Origin: Cristatella mucedo | Lineage: Eukaryota; Bryozoa; Phylactolaemata; Cristatellidae | Assembly: GCA_009760855.2 (NCBI GenBank) | Contig: WPIO01000002.1 | Span: 3,993,001 to 4,053,000, forward strand | Length of the DNA stretch: 60,000 nt | Direction of reading: 5' to 3' | In this document: positions 11,721-22,817 of the stretch, piece by piece | Numbering within the stretch: the stretch's first letter is position 1 | How the letters are laid out: each line of letters begins with the position of its first letter | Program-made: the position numbers and the translations under genes | Notes under the pieces: model-generated | Databases searched by the model: none | Seen by the model: only the letters and a program-made list of their open reading frames with translations | Told to the model about the DNA's origin: nothing

Positions 11721-12539
11721 TTCTATTCCAGAACCACTCATGGGAAGTTTATTTATAAAATCCAGAATGTCTTTTTTTTACTTACACTGATTTCATGTGT
11801 AGCTTTAGTTAATGATCTTATGCAAGTTAGATTGATAGCTTAATTTCCATTTTGCATGTTAGTCCTCAATGGCGTAATTCGTTGTTTTCAATCTGATTTC
11901 TTTTGGTGTGTAAATCATTCGATGTAGACCTCTTTTGACGAATTTTTTTTCTAGCAAAGGAATTCTAGACTTTTTAGGAGTTTCAGTAGTCGCATCGATT
12001 CCGTGCTGCTCGCCTACACTGTTTTGGAAAGTATCAAGTGCTTCGTTTCTTTATAGATGTAGAGCACTTTATTAGCTGTACTAGGTATTCGAATTGCTTT
12101 TTTATACTGCCCCGATTCAATCACTTTAGCAGCTTTATTAAATGAAAGTGATATATCAGGTGGTTTTATTGTTTTAGACTCTCGATTAATTGCTTCGTTT
12201 CATATACAGCAGCTAACTTAGGTCTCACTTTTTAAAGTTTCATTAAGTTAATGTTAGGTGAGTTTCCAGTTGAATTTCCTAGTGTCCTATGACCTATATG
12301 AGCTTTTCTGCACTATATTTAGCAGCTATTATCTGATTAACGTCTTTGTATCGCTAGATTTTTCTGAAGCTCTGTTTTATCCTGTAAATCATAAAGGTTT
12401 CATTTTTTTTCATAATCCAAGACTTCTTGTACACTTACACGATCAGCACGTTTTTTGAAAAAAATATTTCCGTTGAACATCGATATGCAGTGCCTTTTAA
12501 TTAAATATTGTATTTACCTGTTATCTCGAGAAGTCTACA
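11721..12539 (-). pseudogene. decayed sequence between fibre-like gene and ATPase
   Basis: Minus-strand remnants include a possible start around 12,480 with the short basic run 'FFKKRADR', directly after the end of the ATPase. No family is assigned. In related elements structural genes lie next to the ATPase, so a capsid gene is plausible but not shown. Confidence 0.3.
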
Positions 12540-12976
12540 GCCCAATATCGACCTTTTAATTTTGTTCTGATAAAGTCAATAACACTATCCACATTTATTT
12601 CTTGTACCACAAATAACCCAATCTCTAAACATTTTGCAGTCAAAATTTCCAACATTTACATCTTTTGTATAATCGATGTCTGTACAGTTTTGTTCAAAAA
12701 TTATTATAAAATGTATATCATTCATAATTTCCCTACGAGGTATGTTAGTGATACCTTGTGCAAGAAAAAAAAAGATATCTAATCCTTTACGTTGTCCTCC
12801 GGTAAATTAATCAAGGCTCTTTGTTTGATCCCCAGTCATCAGGTCATCTAACACGACTCAATTGTTTGCAATTAATAAACACGTCAACTTCTGGCATTCA
12901 TTCAACCCTATCTACCCAAACGTAAGCTTCTTTAAATTTCCATTTGCCATGGTTTTAAGCCTATCACATACATTTT
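12540..12976 (-). pseudogene. packaging ATPase (FtsK/HerA, A32-like), C-terminal half
   Basis: Powers DNA packaging into capsids in Polintons and related viruses. On the minus strand the Walker B motif 'VVLDDLM' is intact at 12,838-12,858, followed by an 'LDIFFFLAQ' strand ending in Gln (sensor-like), then the usual 'IPR' and hydrophobic strand pattern. Three stops remain in the frame before and after it. The N-terminal half with Walker A is at 14,935-15,090 on the far side of an inserted LINE. The family call rests on motif order and spacing, and I am fairly confident in it. Confidence 0.75.
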
Positions 12977-14928
12977 GGTCAAGGATAGAAGCAACTATAT
13001 TAATAGTATCATGCTACTAAGTTTGAGTCTTGCTTTAAAGCTAATCTCTCCACGGAGTCAGCATTGCTTAGGGTGGAAAACAACCTACTTAGGAATGGAG
13101 ACATGGGTTTTCTCGATCTTTCGGCAGCTTTTGACACAATTGATCAACAAATCCTTCTTCAAGGTTTCTCATCTAGCCTGAGCGTTACTGGCACCGCTCT
13201 GCCATGGTTCAGGTCCCCTCTCAGTGGGATACTCCAGAGTATTGATGTGAATAGACAAACATCATCCGATGAACCTCTGAAACCTGGGGTATCTCAGAGC
13301 TAGATGCTAGGTCCGGTTCTTTTCACGTTTGGACTCTTCCTCTTGCCGATGTGGCGTTGCCAAGCACAATCTAGGCTTTTACTTCTATGCGGATGACACT
13401 CAGTTGTAACATGGCTTTGATCCCTTCCAGTATTCGAGTACCTCGAGTTATCTCTATTCCCTTGCTACATGTAATATAGACATCCCCGCATGGATGGCAG
13501 CCAATTAAAAAAATGAATGACACTAAATTAATAGTTATGGGCAAAACAATTGTGATTGAGAAATTGAAAAAGCTAACGCTCAAAATCAGCTCTACCAAAA
13601 TATCTTCCGTAGGATCTGCACGAATTCTGTGTGCCATGTTTCAAAGTTGCCTTTCATTAGACGACTACGTCTGCTTCACGATCAAGTTTGGATACTTTCA
13701 ACTGCCTAAAATTGCAAAAACTCAGGGTTTTTAGATACGGATATCATATCTAAGCTGGTCCATGCATTTGCATCACTAACAACAATAATTATAATAATGC
13801 ACTTGATAAAGCGCCCTCAGAGAACTCAATCTCTTTCTAGATGCTTTACATTTGCTACAAAGAGAAACGCGATTAAATTGGTGAGTAATATTATCCTTGA
13901 TAAACAACATGAATAACGTGGTCAGGGGTGACATGCACAGGGTCAGCATGCCAATGTGGTTAGTGGCAGCATGCACAGTGTCAGCACTCATGAGCACATG
14001 AAGGACGAATCGCAGGGACCCACTAAATACTGTCCTAAATAGGTATGTTTTTAAGTTCTTTTTATATGTGGCCGAATCAGGAGATGTTCTGACGCAAGTC
14101 TGGAAGGAGCTCCAGGCTTTTGGAGCATACGAACTAAAGGCACGGTCTCCGAGGGATTTGAGGTTTGTACGAGGAATTGTTATACTGTTGGATTCTGAAA
14201 AACGGGTAGTACGGTGCTTGGCCTGGTAGGGGAGTCAACCCGTCTTTACTTTTGTAACTCATTACTTGCTGGCATACTGGCATGTGCAATCAAGCACTTA
14301 CAACTAATTTAAAACCGTGCAGCTAGGCTTGTCTATCGTGAGCGTCTCAGCCGCCACATCAATCCTCTTCTAGCAAGCCTGCATCGGCTACCAGTCAAGC
14401 AACAGATCGACTTCATGGTTCCGTGGCTCACTCTTCGGATCCTTTATTCCTTGGCTCCAGCATACCTATCGGATCTACTCTCATACCAGGCCAAGCATCG
14501 TACCACTCGCTTTCAATAACTATCTGCTTACCTATACCTCGTAAAAATCTCAAATCCTTAGAGACCTCGCATTTAATTCGTATGTTCCTTAAGCCTGAAA
14601 CTCATTCACAACTAGTGTCACGACATCACCTGACTGTATCAAATTTGAAAGAAGTTAAAAAGTTCACCTATTTATGACAGAATGCCGTAGGTCCTTGTGA
14701 TTCATATTTTATGTGCTTATGCGTGCTGATACTGTTGCATGGTGCCACTAACTACACTTGCTTACTGACCCTGCATACGTCACCCCTAACCATGTTATTG
14801 ATTTTTTATTTTTATCAAACATGATATCATTAACCATTCAATCGCACTTTTTTTTGTTTCAAATCTAAAGCGCCTAGACAAGATTGAGTTCTCTGAGGGC
14901 ACTTTATCGTGTATATTATTATTACTCT
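12977..14928 (+). mobile_element. LINE family 1 copy A, 5'-truncated, inserted in the ATPase gene
   Basis: It starts in the reverse transcriptase N-terminal region and keeps 'DLSAAFDTIDQQ' near 13,115 and the catalytic YADD motif near 13,390. The C-terminal region runs on to an ATT tail ending near 14,928. Another LINE (13,781-14,235) interrupts it. The hexamer CATTTT occurs at 12,971-12,976 and again at 14,929-14,934 and is the likely target-site duplication. Many stops; dead. Confidence 0.85.
13781..14235 (-). mobile_element. LINE family 1 copy B, 3' end nested in copy A
   Basis: On the minus strand this is the last ~450 bp of family 1, including the terminal 'gcgccctcagagaactcaat' block next to an ATT-type tail at 13,781-13,798. 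Copy A is read up to the 'HAF' codons at its left edge and resumes with 'CNSLLAG' at its right edge. The order of events is therefore virus-like element, then copy A, then copy B. Confidence 0.8.
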
Positions 14929-14934
14929 CATTTT

Positions 14935-15090
14935 CATACCTAGTAATTCCATGGAACACCCAATTCATTATTAATTAAGACTGCCCTTATCCGATTGGTC
15001 ATAGCACAAGTGATCTAACTGGAACTTTAGGTAATTTTTCTGTATGTTAAGTTTCTCAATCTTGTCCTTCATTGAAAGCACGCACTTTCA
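14935..15090 (-). pseudogene. packaging ATPase, N-terminal part with worn Walker A
   Basis: On the minus strand a P-loop-like string lies at about 14,979-15,000. The order Pro-Ile-Gly-x-Gly-x-Ser is kept, but stop codons replace the glycine before it and the residue between its glycines, and the lysine position reads Gln. It is followed by 'NWVFHGI'. It continues in the same frame into the fragment at 12,540-12,976 if the LINE and one CATTTT copy are disregarded. Confidence 0.6.
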
Positions 15091-15130
15091 GATAAATTAT
15101 CTGTATCAGAATTTTTTATTGTAATAGGAA

Positions 15131-15330
15131 ATGAGTACTTATTGTTTTAAATGTGAGAATAATACGAATTTTATTTACGAGGAATATATTGAAATCCAGA
15201 TTCCGAGTGGTCTACCTGAAATGGTAAAGCAATCTGTTCAACGGTGAGAATAGGAAATACAAGTTAGGTAAGTTAAGATCTCGTGGCTCTAGAGTACTAA
15301 AACATGGTCGTAATTTAGGTGGAGGTTTTT
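15131..15330 (+). pseudogene. small Cys-pair protein of the virus-like element
   Basis: ATG at 15,131 opens a frame that begins 'MSTYCFKCENNTNF' and runs 39 codons to a TGA. In another frame just before the stop, 'GKAICS' can be read, followed by a basic stretch. Short proteins with an N-terminal Cys-x2-Cys and a later Cys pair are common neighbours of Polinton structural genes. The second Cys pair is broken here. The function is unknown. Confidence 0.5.
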
Positions 15331-15419
15331 GAGTCATGTTCCTAAATCAGAAGAATCAGGTGAACTAATTGCTGAAAATGACAAAGCTGTGCAGAAACTA
15401 AATATTAAACAAGGCCCCT

Positions 15420-15760
15420 GAAGACCGTTTACATATTCAGATGCAATGTTTGTGTAAGAGAGTTGCAAGTTAAAAACTTTAGAGGTCTACTTGCAAAAGA
15501 AGAATTTTCCAAAATGACTGGGAATTCAGAAGACTGTTTGGTACGCCAGACCGGAAAATCTGATAAAGCTATTTATCACTGGTTTGCAACAAAAAGATAA
15601 AGGAAACTAATACTACTTTAACTCGTATGGAAGCCTCAAATGCCAGAATTAGTTATATACATACATTGTATTCCACGTTTTCAAAATTTGGTTTGCAAAA
15701 TTAGATTGAATCAGACACGGTCGTAGAACTTTATAAATTCTTAAAAATAATGGAGAAATA
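15420..15760 (+). pseudogene. adenain-like cysteine protease, decayed
   Basis: Virion-maturation protease of Polintons and adenoviruses. The frame at about 15,457-15,600 contains 'LQVKNFRGLLAKEEF' and then 'YHWFATKR', placing the catalytic His just before Trp as in this family. A +1 shift gives 'YYFNSYGSL' at about 15,610-15,640, where the acidic catalytic residue has become Asn. The region of the catalytic Cys (about 15,700-15,740) reads 'SDTVVELYKFL' and has lost the Cys. Two stops and one frameshift. The N-terminus is not resolved. Confidence 0.65.
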
Positions 15761-15906
15761 ACGTTTGCTAAGCAGAATGGAAATTATGCTGAATTAACTT
15801 CGGTACTAAACAAAAATATGCTTATATAATAAAAACAACATAGTAGTAATATTAGTGAATATCCATAAATTTTTCACATCTCAGTCTCATCTCCCAAAAT
15901 GAAACA

Positions 15907-16330
15907 ATGAAGAGAAGTCTTAAGCCTGAAGATGAAAAGATTTTGCCTCTGAAAGATACTCCACTTGAAATGAAGGTAGAAGAGAAGAAAACAAAATAAG
16001 AATAAAAATCATATATCAATGTTTACATCTATCTTGACTCTAACTCCAAAATTAAAGCCAAATTTTTGTTCTGAAGTTGGAATCATAAACCAAAGTCAAA
16101 AATTGAAGTTTGATTTGGTATCAGTCTGAGAGAGACGATATAGTATTCTCTAGGAAATAAAAAATACAAGTTATCAACACTCAAGATATTGTTACCAAAC
16201 TTAGATCAGATTATGGAATAACCGGACTACTAGATCTATCGTATGCTACCGAAGACTTTAGTAATGCTATCAAACGACTTAGTTAGATAGTAAGACTTGA
16301 TCAGATTAAGGTAAATGGTTAACCTGTTAG
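15907..16330 (+). pseudogene. unassigned pseudogene after the protease
   Basis: It begins with a 30-residue charged frame (ATG 15,907, stop 15,997-15,999). A further open piece at about 16,165-16,320 contains 'DYGITGLLDLSYATEDF'. Both look like parts of one decayed gene on the plus strand. The family is not recognised. Confidence 0.35.
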
Positions 16331-16461
16331 GAGTTATGAAATAATTTATGCAAATCAATTAAAAAAATTGCTTTAACGTGTTTGCAGTTCTTTAGTTTAT
16401 GTGTAGACATTGTTTCTGAGTTATCTCAAACATCCTGTTTACTAAAATTCTAACCTGATTC

Positions 16462-17137
16462 TTAATTTTTGAAATACCCGACAGATTTCATTCCTTTATC
16501 GTTTAGGAATTCTTTCGTTATTGAATCCATGAGACCCAAGCCTAATTTGGTCTTAGCAGAAAGGACTAAAGCTACTGTTTTTGCAGCCTCTCAATCATAT
16601 TTTGGATCTTGGATCCAAACGCTTGTGTTGCTGCTGTATCCGCTTGCACTAAGTCAGACAGATTTATAATTCGTGCTACTTGTGATATCTTCATACTTGA
16701 AGTCTTATTATAATCGCGATCATGAATCAATGCACGTCAATCTAGGTCGTTAAAGCTTCACATTATTGTGCCATCTTCCCTTTCAACTCGTTCCAACGCC
16801 TGTGTAAGAGAATACCTCTGAGTATTAAAAAGCGTGCAGCCTGAAACCTATTCGCTTCTTACGATACAACTCTTTTCCTCCATATAACTTTTTATGAAAT
16901 CCCTTCTTCGTGATTCTAATTTTTTATTTGCCTTAAGTTTTTTGTACTTATTCTTATCATAAGTGTTTTGCTAAGAGATCTACATTTTTTCTGCCATAGT
17001 TCTCCATCTATGGATAAATAATATGCTAGATGTGATTTTTGTATTTTCATATTTTAGTCTCAGTGAAACAGTAGTTGATTCAGATAACTTTTTCATTCAG
17101 CCTTTACTAAATCCAAGATAAACATATTCATAACTCA
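16462..17137 (-). pseudogene. virion protein with phospholipase A2-like patch
   Basis: ATG at 17,137 on the minus strand. The N-terminal part contains 'LSESTTVSLRLKYEN', followed by a basic, Gly-rich stretch around 16,860-16,900. Then come a Gly-x-Gly-Thr turn near 16,800 (a worn calcium loop) and 'ALIHDRDYNKT' near 16,690-16,720, with the His-Asp pair of the PLA2 active site. The last part reads 'VLSAKTKLGLGLMDSI' and ends at TAA 16,462-16,464. Parvovirus VP1 and Polinton/adintovirus virion proteins carry such a domain for membrane escape. Two or three frameshifts and several stops are present. Confidence 0.7.
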
Positions 17138-17499
17138 TTTTAAATATACTATTCAGTTTTTTTTCATATCTTTTCTTTAAATCTCAGAGTTTTAACTTGA
17201 ACTTTTTATGATGTACCTCATAATGGCTCTTACATTGTGCATACAATGTGGCAACCAGGATTGCTGACTCTGCCTTAAAATCACATGTTTAACTGCCTCT
17301 TCTTGAAGGTTCTACAACTTTAAAGATTATTTCAGTTCAGATGCGTAATCTTCAACGGATTTTGTAACTAATTTCATTATATTATTGACAGTTTACTTAA
17401 TTTTCTACTTCAGACGTATGTACATTTTTCGGTAAGTTGAAATCTACCTCTCGTCCTTGCAGACATTCCATATCTTTTAGGCGGGCATTCTGAAGCCAG
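17138..17499 (-). pseudogene. spacer with worn minus-strand reading
   Basis: Short minus-strand stretches such as 'LPKNVHTSEVEN' lie directly downstream of the hydrophobic protein and may be its frameshifted C-terminus. Nothing assignable. Confidence 0.25.
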
Positions 17500-18480
17500 G
17501 AACTTTGTAAACTTAAAGTGTTTATTCGTTCTTCATGCGAACCATAGGAGGAACCCTTGCTGTAAATCTTGTCTCATCCAAAATTTGTTTAATTAACCCA
17601 TCAACAGAAACAGCTATTCCAACAACTGTACCAACTGATCGTAGTATCGAAGTAATGGCTGCTATTATTCCTGGCATAGCAAGAAGAAAACCTCTATTTC
17701 TAACTGTTAAGAGGTTATTTGACCAACTTTTTTAATTTAGCATACTTGCATCCCGATCAACTTTCTCGCCAAACGCAGTAATAAAATATTCACTAGAGTT
17801 CTTATACCTATTGAAATGTGATCCTCAGCTCAATGTACTATTTCATTCATATGGTATCCCGCTTAAAGACTTGATATTATTTTAGATATTCCTTCTTTAT
17901 TTTCAGCAATTGTATTCTTGTTGACAGCAATTTATTCTTCTGAAGCTACATCATCAACTGCTTCCTTTATAAAAAATTTCCTCGATCAACAAAGCCAGTA
18001 ACTTCTATAAGAAAGAAATAAAGTACACTTGCTACGTTTTTTGATTTTACTCAGCTCCTAAAGCTGTAGCAACTAGTATAGACATTTTTTCCCATGAAGC
18101 TTTATTCCTTTTCATTTCACTATTTTAGGGACAATTTTCGTAACAGCTGCCTGTGCTAGATGAGTTCCAGTTTTAATTGCAAAACTAGCTCTATCAATAT
18201 GACCTAATACTCCTTTAGTTTTTTCAAGGTTAGAATACCACATATCTTCCTATCATTTTCATAGACAGTAAAATACCAACAATACTCTTAGATTTAAGAC
18301 TCGTTAGATCTAATAGGTTTTTTATTTTCTAATTGTGAATAACCATACCTTAATCTTTTTCTAGAGCTAGATTATAGTTTTAAATTGTTTATCCTTCAGA
18401 TGTATTATGGTGTCCATTTCATACATATATACGATCAATTCTTTTTAATAAAACAAAATAGCTGGAATTATGTGCAGAGA
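17500..18480 (-). pseudogene. hydrophobic virion-type protein, decayed
   Basis: A clean minus-strand segment at about 17,536-17,735 encodes a hydrophobic run with 'LLAMPGIIAAITSILRSVG' followed by 'VPPMVRMKNE' and a stop. Such Gly/Ala/Ile-rich segments occur in minor virion proteins of Polintons next to the PLA2-bearing one. Upstream, 17,740-18,480 contains further minus-strand fragments without clear identity. The assignment of function is inference from hydropathy and position. Confidence 0.4.
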
Positions 18481-18779
18481 ATAACATGGTAACCATAACT
18501 GAATAACTAATCTGGGTCAAGCGTTGAGTTCTTCTTATGCAATTTAATTAGACTGTGTGCTGACTACAGATTTCAAAAGAAACTGCCACTACATTGTAAT
18601 GAATTATTTGTAACTGTATAAAATAATCTACCTACTAAACCTAATGATATAAAGGGCTCACCAATTAGTACCAAAAACAAAAAAGTGGTGAATTCTCCGG
18701 AGATGGAACTGAATTATAAAGTAACAAACCTTCTAGGATAATCAACTTTGGAGTACTAAACTAGACGTCTCAATTTATT

Positions 18780-20920
18780 AGTCGAATATGAAACTCAGAT
18801 TTAGATCCAGGAAACAATAGAATTACTAATCTCATAGGTTCTGATGCTTTGAACAAGTTAGCAGTTGAAATAGCAAAAGGTTATTGTTACACTAAATACA
18901 TGAGAGCTATTGCTTAGCCATTTGTTTTAAATACAGGACATTTTATTCTTATGCCTCCTACAGGAACTAATGGAAAAGGTGGGGAATCTTCAAGTGTCCA
19001 ATTCAATGCTTGCGATATAGAAATGGCTGGTACCAATGGCAAACTGTTTGGTTTTTATCCACCTTTTCCATGTTTCAGATAATTACATTCAAATGAATCA
19101 TAGCTAATGTACTCATATTTATTGATGTGGTTTGGTGTGAGGTATCAGAAGTAGGTTCTATTCTTGATAGTCTAATGTTGTTATTTTATCTTAATATTCT
19201 ATAAGGATATGTAATCAATAACTTTAATGTAAGTAACGGGTTGCAAATTTACAATTGTTATTAATAGTTTATAGAATAAGTGTTTAGGATTTACAAAATA
19301 ATGGATCTGCTAAAAATTATAGAAATAGAACTAGAGATACTTTATCAGGAAATGTCAACATGAATGAAAAAAATTAAAATTAGTTAAGTAATCCTTTTGT
19401 TTAGGAATATGCAGTTACAAAAGAATACATAGAAATTAAATTTGTTACTAAGATATCTAGAGGACCTACTGCAGATGGTTATCTAGATATGAATATCCAT
19501 CGAATAATTGACATAGAAAATCCAGTAAATTCTTCAGATGCGGGAACTAAAGATTATGCAGATACTAAACTATTAACGAATGAAGGAACTATGATATGCG
19601 ATATTACTGTAAATTGTAGAATAATAATAACTGAAGAAACTTTTTACTATTTAGCAGATTCAGTCCCAAATTTAGCATACATTTTTTCTAATTTTGTTAA
19701 GATAGTAAGTAATACTATGAGCAGAACGTTAAATATGAATGGAAATTATATATAAATTACTATTGATCCAGCAGATCCAAATTAAGGTGCAATGCTAGGA
19801 TATCTAGATAGCAAAGGAATGGCAACGCCGGGATTTTAAGCGTTCCCGGTATTTCGAATAACTCGCTAGCCCCAAATTTACTTGGTATTACATACGACTG
19901 ATGGGGGTTTATTAATGTATGTGATGTAATACCAGGAAGAATATTAGTAGTTGGTGTTGTTACAAAAATTCCCATTCCTCCACCACCTGCATCAAGTGGA
20001 GTTAAAGGATTATTTTTAGAAGGCTATTTGTTGGACTTTAATAATAAACTTACAGAAAGCACACTCTACATTCGGTATAAAACTATTCAATAAACAAAAA
20101 AGGGCGTATATTTGTATAGCCAAGGGATAAGTTTTGAGTAGAAACTATCTTTCAATGAATGGAACTGTATTTGAGGGTTCCAACAAGATAAAAGATACTC
20201 CAACAAATATTGATTTATTAGAGTCTGCAAGCAAAGTCTTAGCTGATGAGGATTATCCAAGAAATGATTATGATCTTATAGGCAGAGGAGTTTTGTAAGC
20301 CAAATGAAAAAAGTATGTTAACCTATCAAATCCAACTCGGGTTAATGATGCTTTAACTAAATCTTTCTCAGATACAAAACTATAAAAAATTAGTTCTGAC
20401 AATGGTAGATCACTAACGGTTCCTCAAGTTTACGCCCAAAATTCATTTGAATGTTATACTACTGATCAAATATATTGCTTATGCATAAGCAATTGAGTTA
20501 CAGTTGAGAATAGCCATGGAAATTATAAATCTAGTGGTATACCAACAGTTCTCAAAGCTATTAACATAAGGGGATATGATGATGTGCAAAAAAGCTTTTT
20601 TAAATTATCTTAAAATAAACTTCAAGACAGATTTAGTGCAGAATTTTAATAAAAATAACAGATTTCAATGCCGTTCAGTGAGATTTAAGATATGACATCC
20701 TTTAAATGTCATATTATCGAGTTTGAAGTAGAACTTGTAAGTCTGATTTCTCTAAAAGAGGTGGTAATAGAGTACATCATCAAACAGTAACACCAAATGC
20801 TGAACGTTTTATAAAGGATGACGAAGAAGCAATAGTTAGAAATTACTATCACTGCTTTTCATCATCTCTAAGATCTCCACCTACAATCTTTTTCTCATTA
20901 AAATAATATAGAATGTATTA
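18780..20920 (+). pseudogene. tail-fibre-like repeat protein(s) on the plus strand
   Basis: At least five fibre-type units are readable: about 18,800-18,935 ('GNNRITNL' then Gly-Tyr-Cys-Tyr), 19,345-19,445, 19,480-19,570 ('LDMNIHRIIDIENPVN'), 19,725-19,805 ('TLNMNGNYI' then 'GAMLGYLDSK'), and 20,309-20,385 ('KYVNLSNPTRVNDALTK'). The frame at 19,489-19,755 is open for 88 codons across one full unit and its spacer. Spacing between units is irregular and several stops occur. A last open stretch at about 20,755-20,900 has no repeat. Likely an attachment fibre of the virus-like element, opposite in strand to copies 1 and 2. Confidence 0.65.
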
Positions 20921-21615
20921 AACTTTTTTCTACTACTATTAATTGCATGAACAACGTTAGTACTTATTATTCAGTTCCATTCAGTTGAGAAATAAGTAAA
21001 ACTACTGATAAAAATGTATTTTATATACAATAACCTATTTGAGGTCGATTATAGTTCTTCTTTTGTAAACCGAAGCCCTGATGATTGTGTATAAATAGGA
21101 ACAGTTGGAAGAGTTAAATTCACTAGATTTTAAATAGTGCAGTGTAATTGATAGCTTAAAAGTTTAACTATCTCGTATACATTTACTCGGTGAAATTATT
21201 TATAATGTTTGAATAAAAATCACTAGGAACCAGGGAGATAGTTGGCTTGGACAGAGACAGAAGCACTTAGTAAAAGAAAAAATTACTGAAACTATACTTT
21301 CCACCTACGGTTCTCATGTATCAACTCTTTAGGATTCTCAAAAGCTGGAGGATAATAACTATTAGTAACTGCTGTAGAAATGTCACTAATTTTTCAACTA
21401 TTTTAATATGTACCTCTGACCTGACTTGATTCACAGTATTAATTTATAGGTCTACTAAGTGCTTAACAAATATACTTCCACCTTGAACTTCAATTCGACA
21501 AATTTGAAGCTATCAGATTTCAACATTACCATCTGTTTGACTAATAACTTATATAAGGCTATCGTTACACACTGTGTCGATAGAAATTTGATTTGTGCTA
21601 TATTATAAATACTTT
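20921..21615. other. AT-rich sequence without assignable gene
   Basis: Mixed short open stretches on the plus strand continue from the fibre-like gene, then nothing recognisable until the convergent minus-strand gene ending at 21,621. Confidence 0.35.
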
Positions 21616-21620
21616 TATTG

Positions 21621-22254
21621 TCAAACTACATCAGCTGGATCAGAAGGTGATGAGGTAGATGAATCGGTTCTAGTATAAGATGATGCAATTGAAGCAGTTG
21701 TATTAGCCTCAGTTGTAACTGAAGAAGCAGGTGCAGAAGATGATGCAGTGGATGACGGATTGGATGGTGAAATAGACGAAGTTGAATCAGGTGTAGAAGA
21801 TGAAACCAAAGCATCAGCAACGGCAGTAATAGTAGCTTTTTGTCCAGCACTTGTACCATCTGTAACGTCTAGTAGAATAGTTTAATACTCATCATTAACA
21901 ATACCTGAGATGTCAGGCTTAACTCTAGAAACACCAAAAATTAGAGTAAGAATAGTTGGAAGTTGGACTTCATGTTTCTCCACGTGCATCAAGAAAAGTG
22001 TCAAACGGCTTTTCTAACCGTTGCTTCAAGATCAGTAGTACCAGCACTAATTACTCTTTATGCACCAGCATCGTATTCATCAACGTTAAACTTGTTAGAG
22101 ATTGATCAGTAGAGGTAGATATGTCAGAGTCCAGTGTTTGTGCATCATAAGCAGTCATTAGAGACTTAACCGCATACTTAAGATAAGATTCAAGGAGTGT
22201 ATAAGGAGTAGCTTGATTAGGATCAGACATATCTGTTGCATTTGCGGTTGACAT
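21621..22254 (-). pseudogene. Ser/Thr-rich tail protein, frameshifted, unknown family
   Basis: ATG at 22,254 opens 'MSTANATDMSDPNQ' and about 55 codons of alpha-helical character. A frameshift near 22,090 leads into another frame containing 'RVISAGTTDLEATVRKAV', and a further shift near 22,000 into a frame containing 'VQLPTILTLIFGVSRVKPD' and 'DGTSAGQKATITAVADAL'. The C-terminal 60 residues are almost only Ser, Thr, Pro, Ala and Asp, ending in 'DPADVV'. In total roughly 210 residues with two shifts and two stops. The well-kept low-complexity tail is notable. I do not recognise the family. Position next to the polymerase points to an element-encoded protein. Confidence 0.45.
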
Positions 22255-22598
22255 TATCTCAATATTATATGAAAAATCTAAATAAAACTATTCTGCAGAC
22301 ATAGTAATAACTTGCACACCATCTGAGTAGTAGGTGATTTATTTTTCTTCTCTTCACTAGATTTCATGATAGTTATCTTACGTCAACATATCAATAATCT
22401 ATTAGTGATATTACAGATATCATTACGTTGACTTGAGTATCAACAACCAAGACCAGGAACTAACATATTCATGGAGTGCTTACTCTTCTCCGATCAACAT
22501 CTTTCAGCTTATGTAGACATATTTTAGATTCATTTCACCAGCTTGTTCAAAGTTACGAATTCTTGAGATATTGACTTCTAGTTAAATTATGTACTGTT
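22255..22598. other. short intergenic stretch, nothing seen
   Basis: Between the Ser/Thr-rich and the acidic proteins. No open frame above background. Confidence 0.3.
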
Positions 22599-22813
22599 TT
22601 AGAAATCGCATTCCTCGTCTTTATTTTCATATTCACATGCAACATCTTCTTCGCTTGATGGAAAATCTGCATCACAGTCTTAATCTTCGTCTAAGTAGTA
22701 ATATTCGTCTTCATCCCCAGAAAGGGACCCATCATAATCAGACCAATCAGATTATTGAACTGTTTCTTTTTCAAAGATTTTCTATTCTATTTAAATTTTC
22801 TTTTTTAATTAAA
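22599..22813 (-). pseudogene. short highly acidic protein
   Basis: The minus-strand frame ending at TAA 22,599-22,601 encodes about 65 residues dominated by Asp, Glu, Ser and Tyr, including 'SLSGDEDEYYYLDED', with four Cys, and ends 'EECDF'. Two stops lie in the frame. It starts just downstream of the polymerase stop codon, on the same strand. Family unknown; acidic tails of this kind occur in DNA-mimic and core proteins, which is only a suggestion. Confidence 0.4.
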
Positions 22814-22817
22814 TTGT

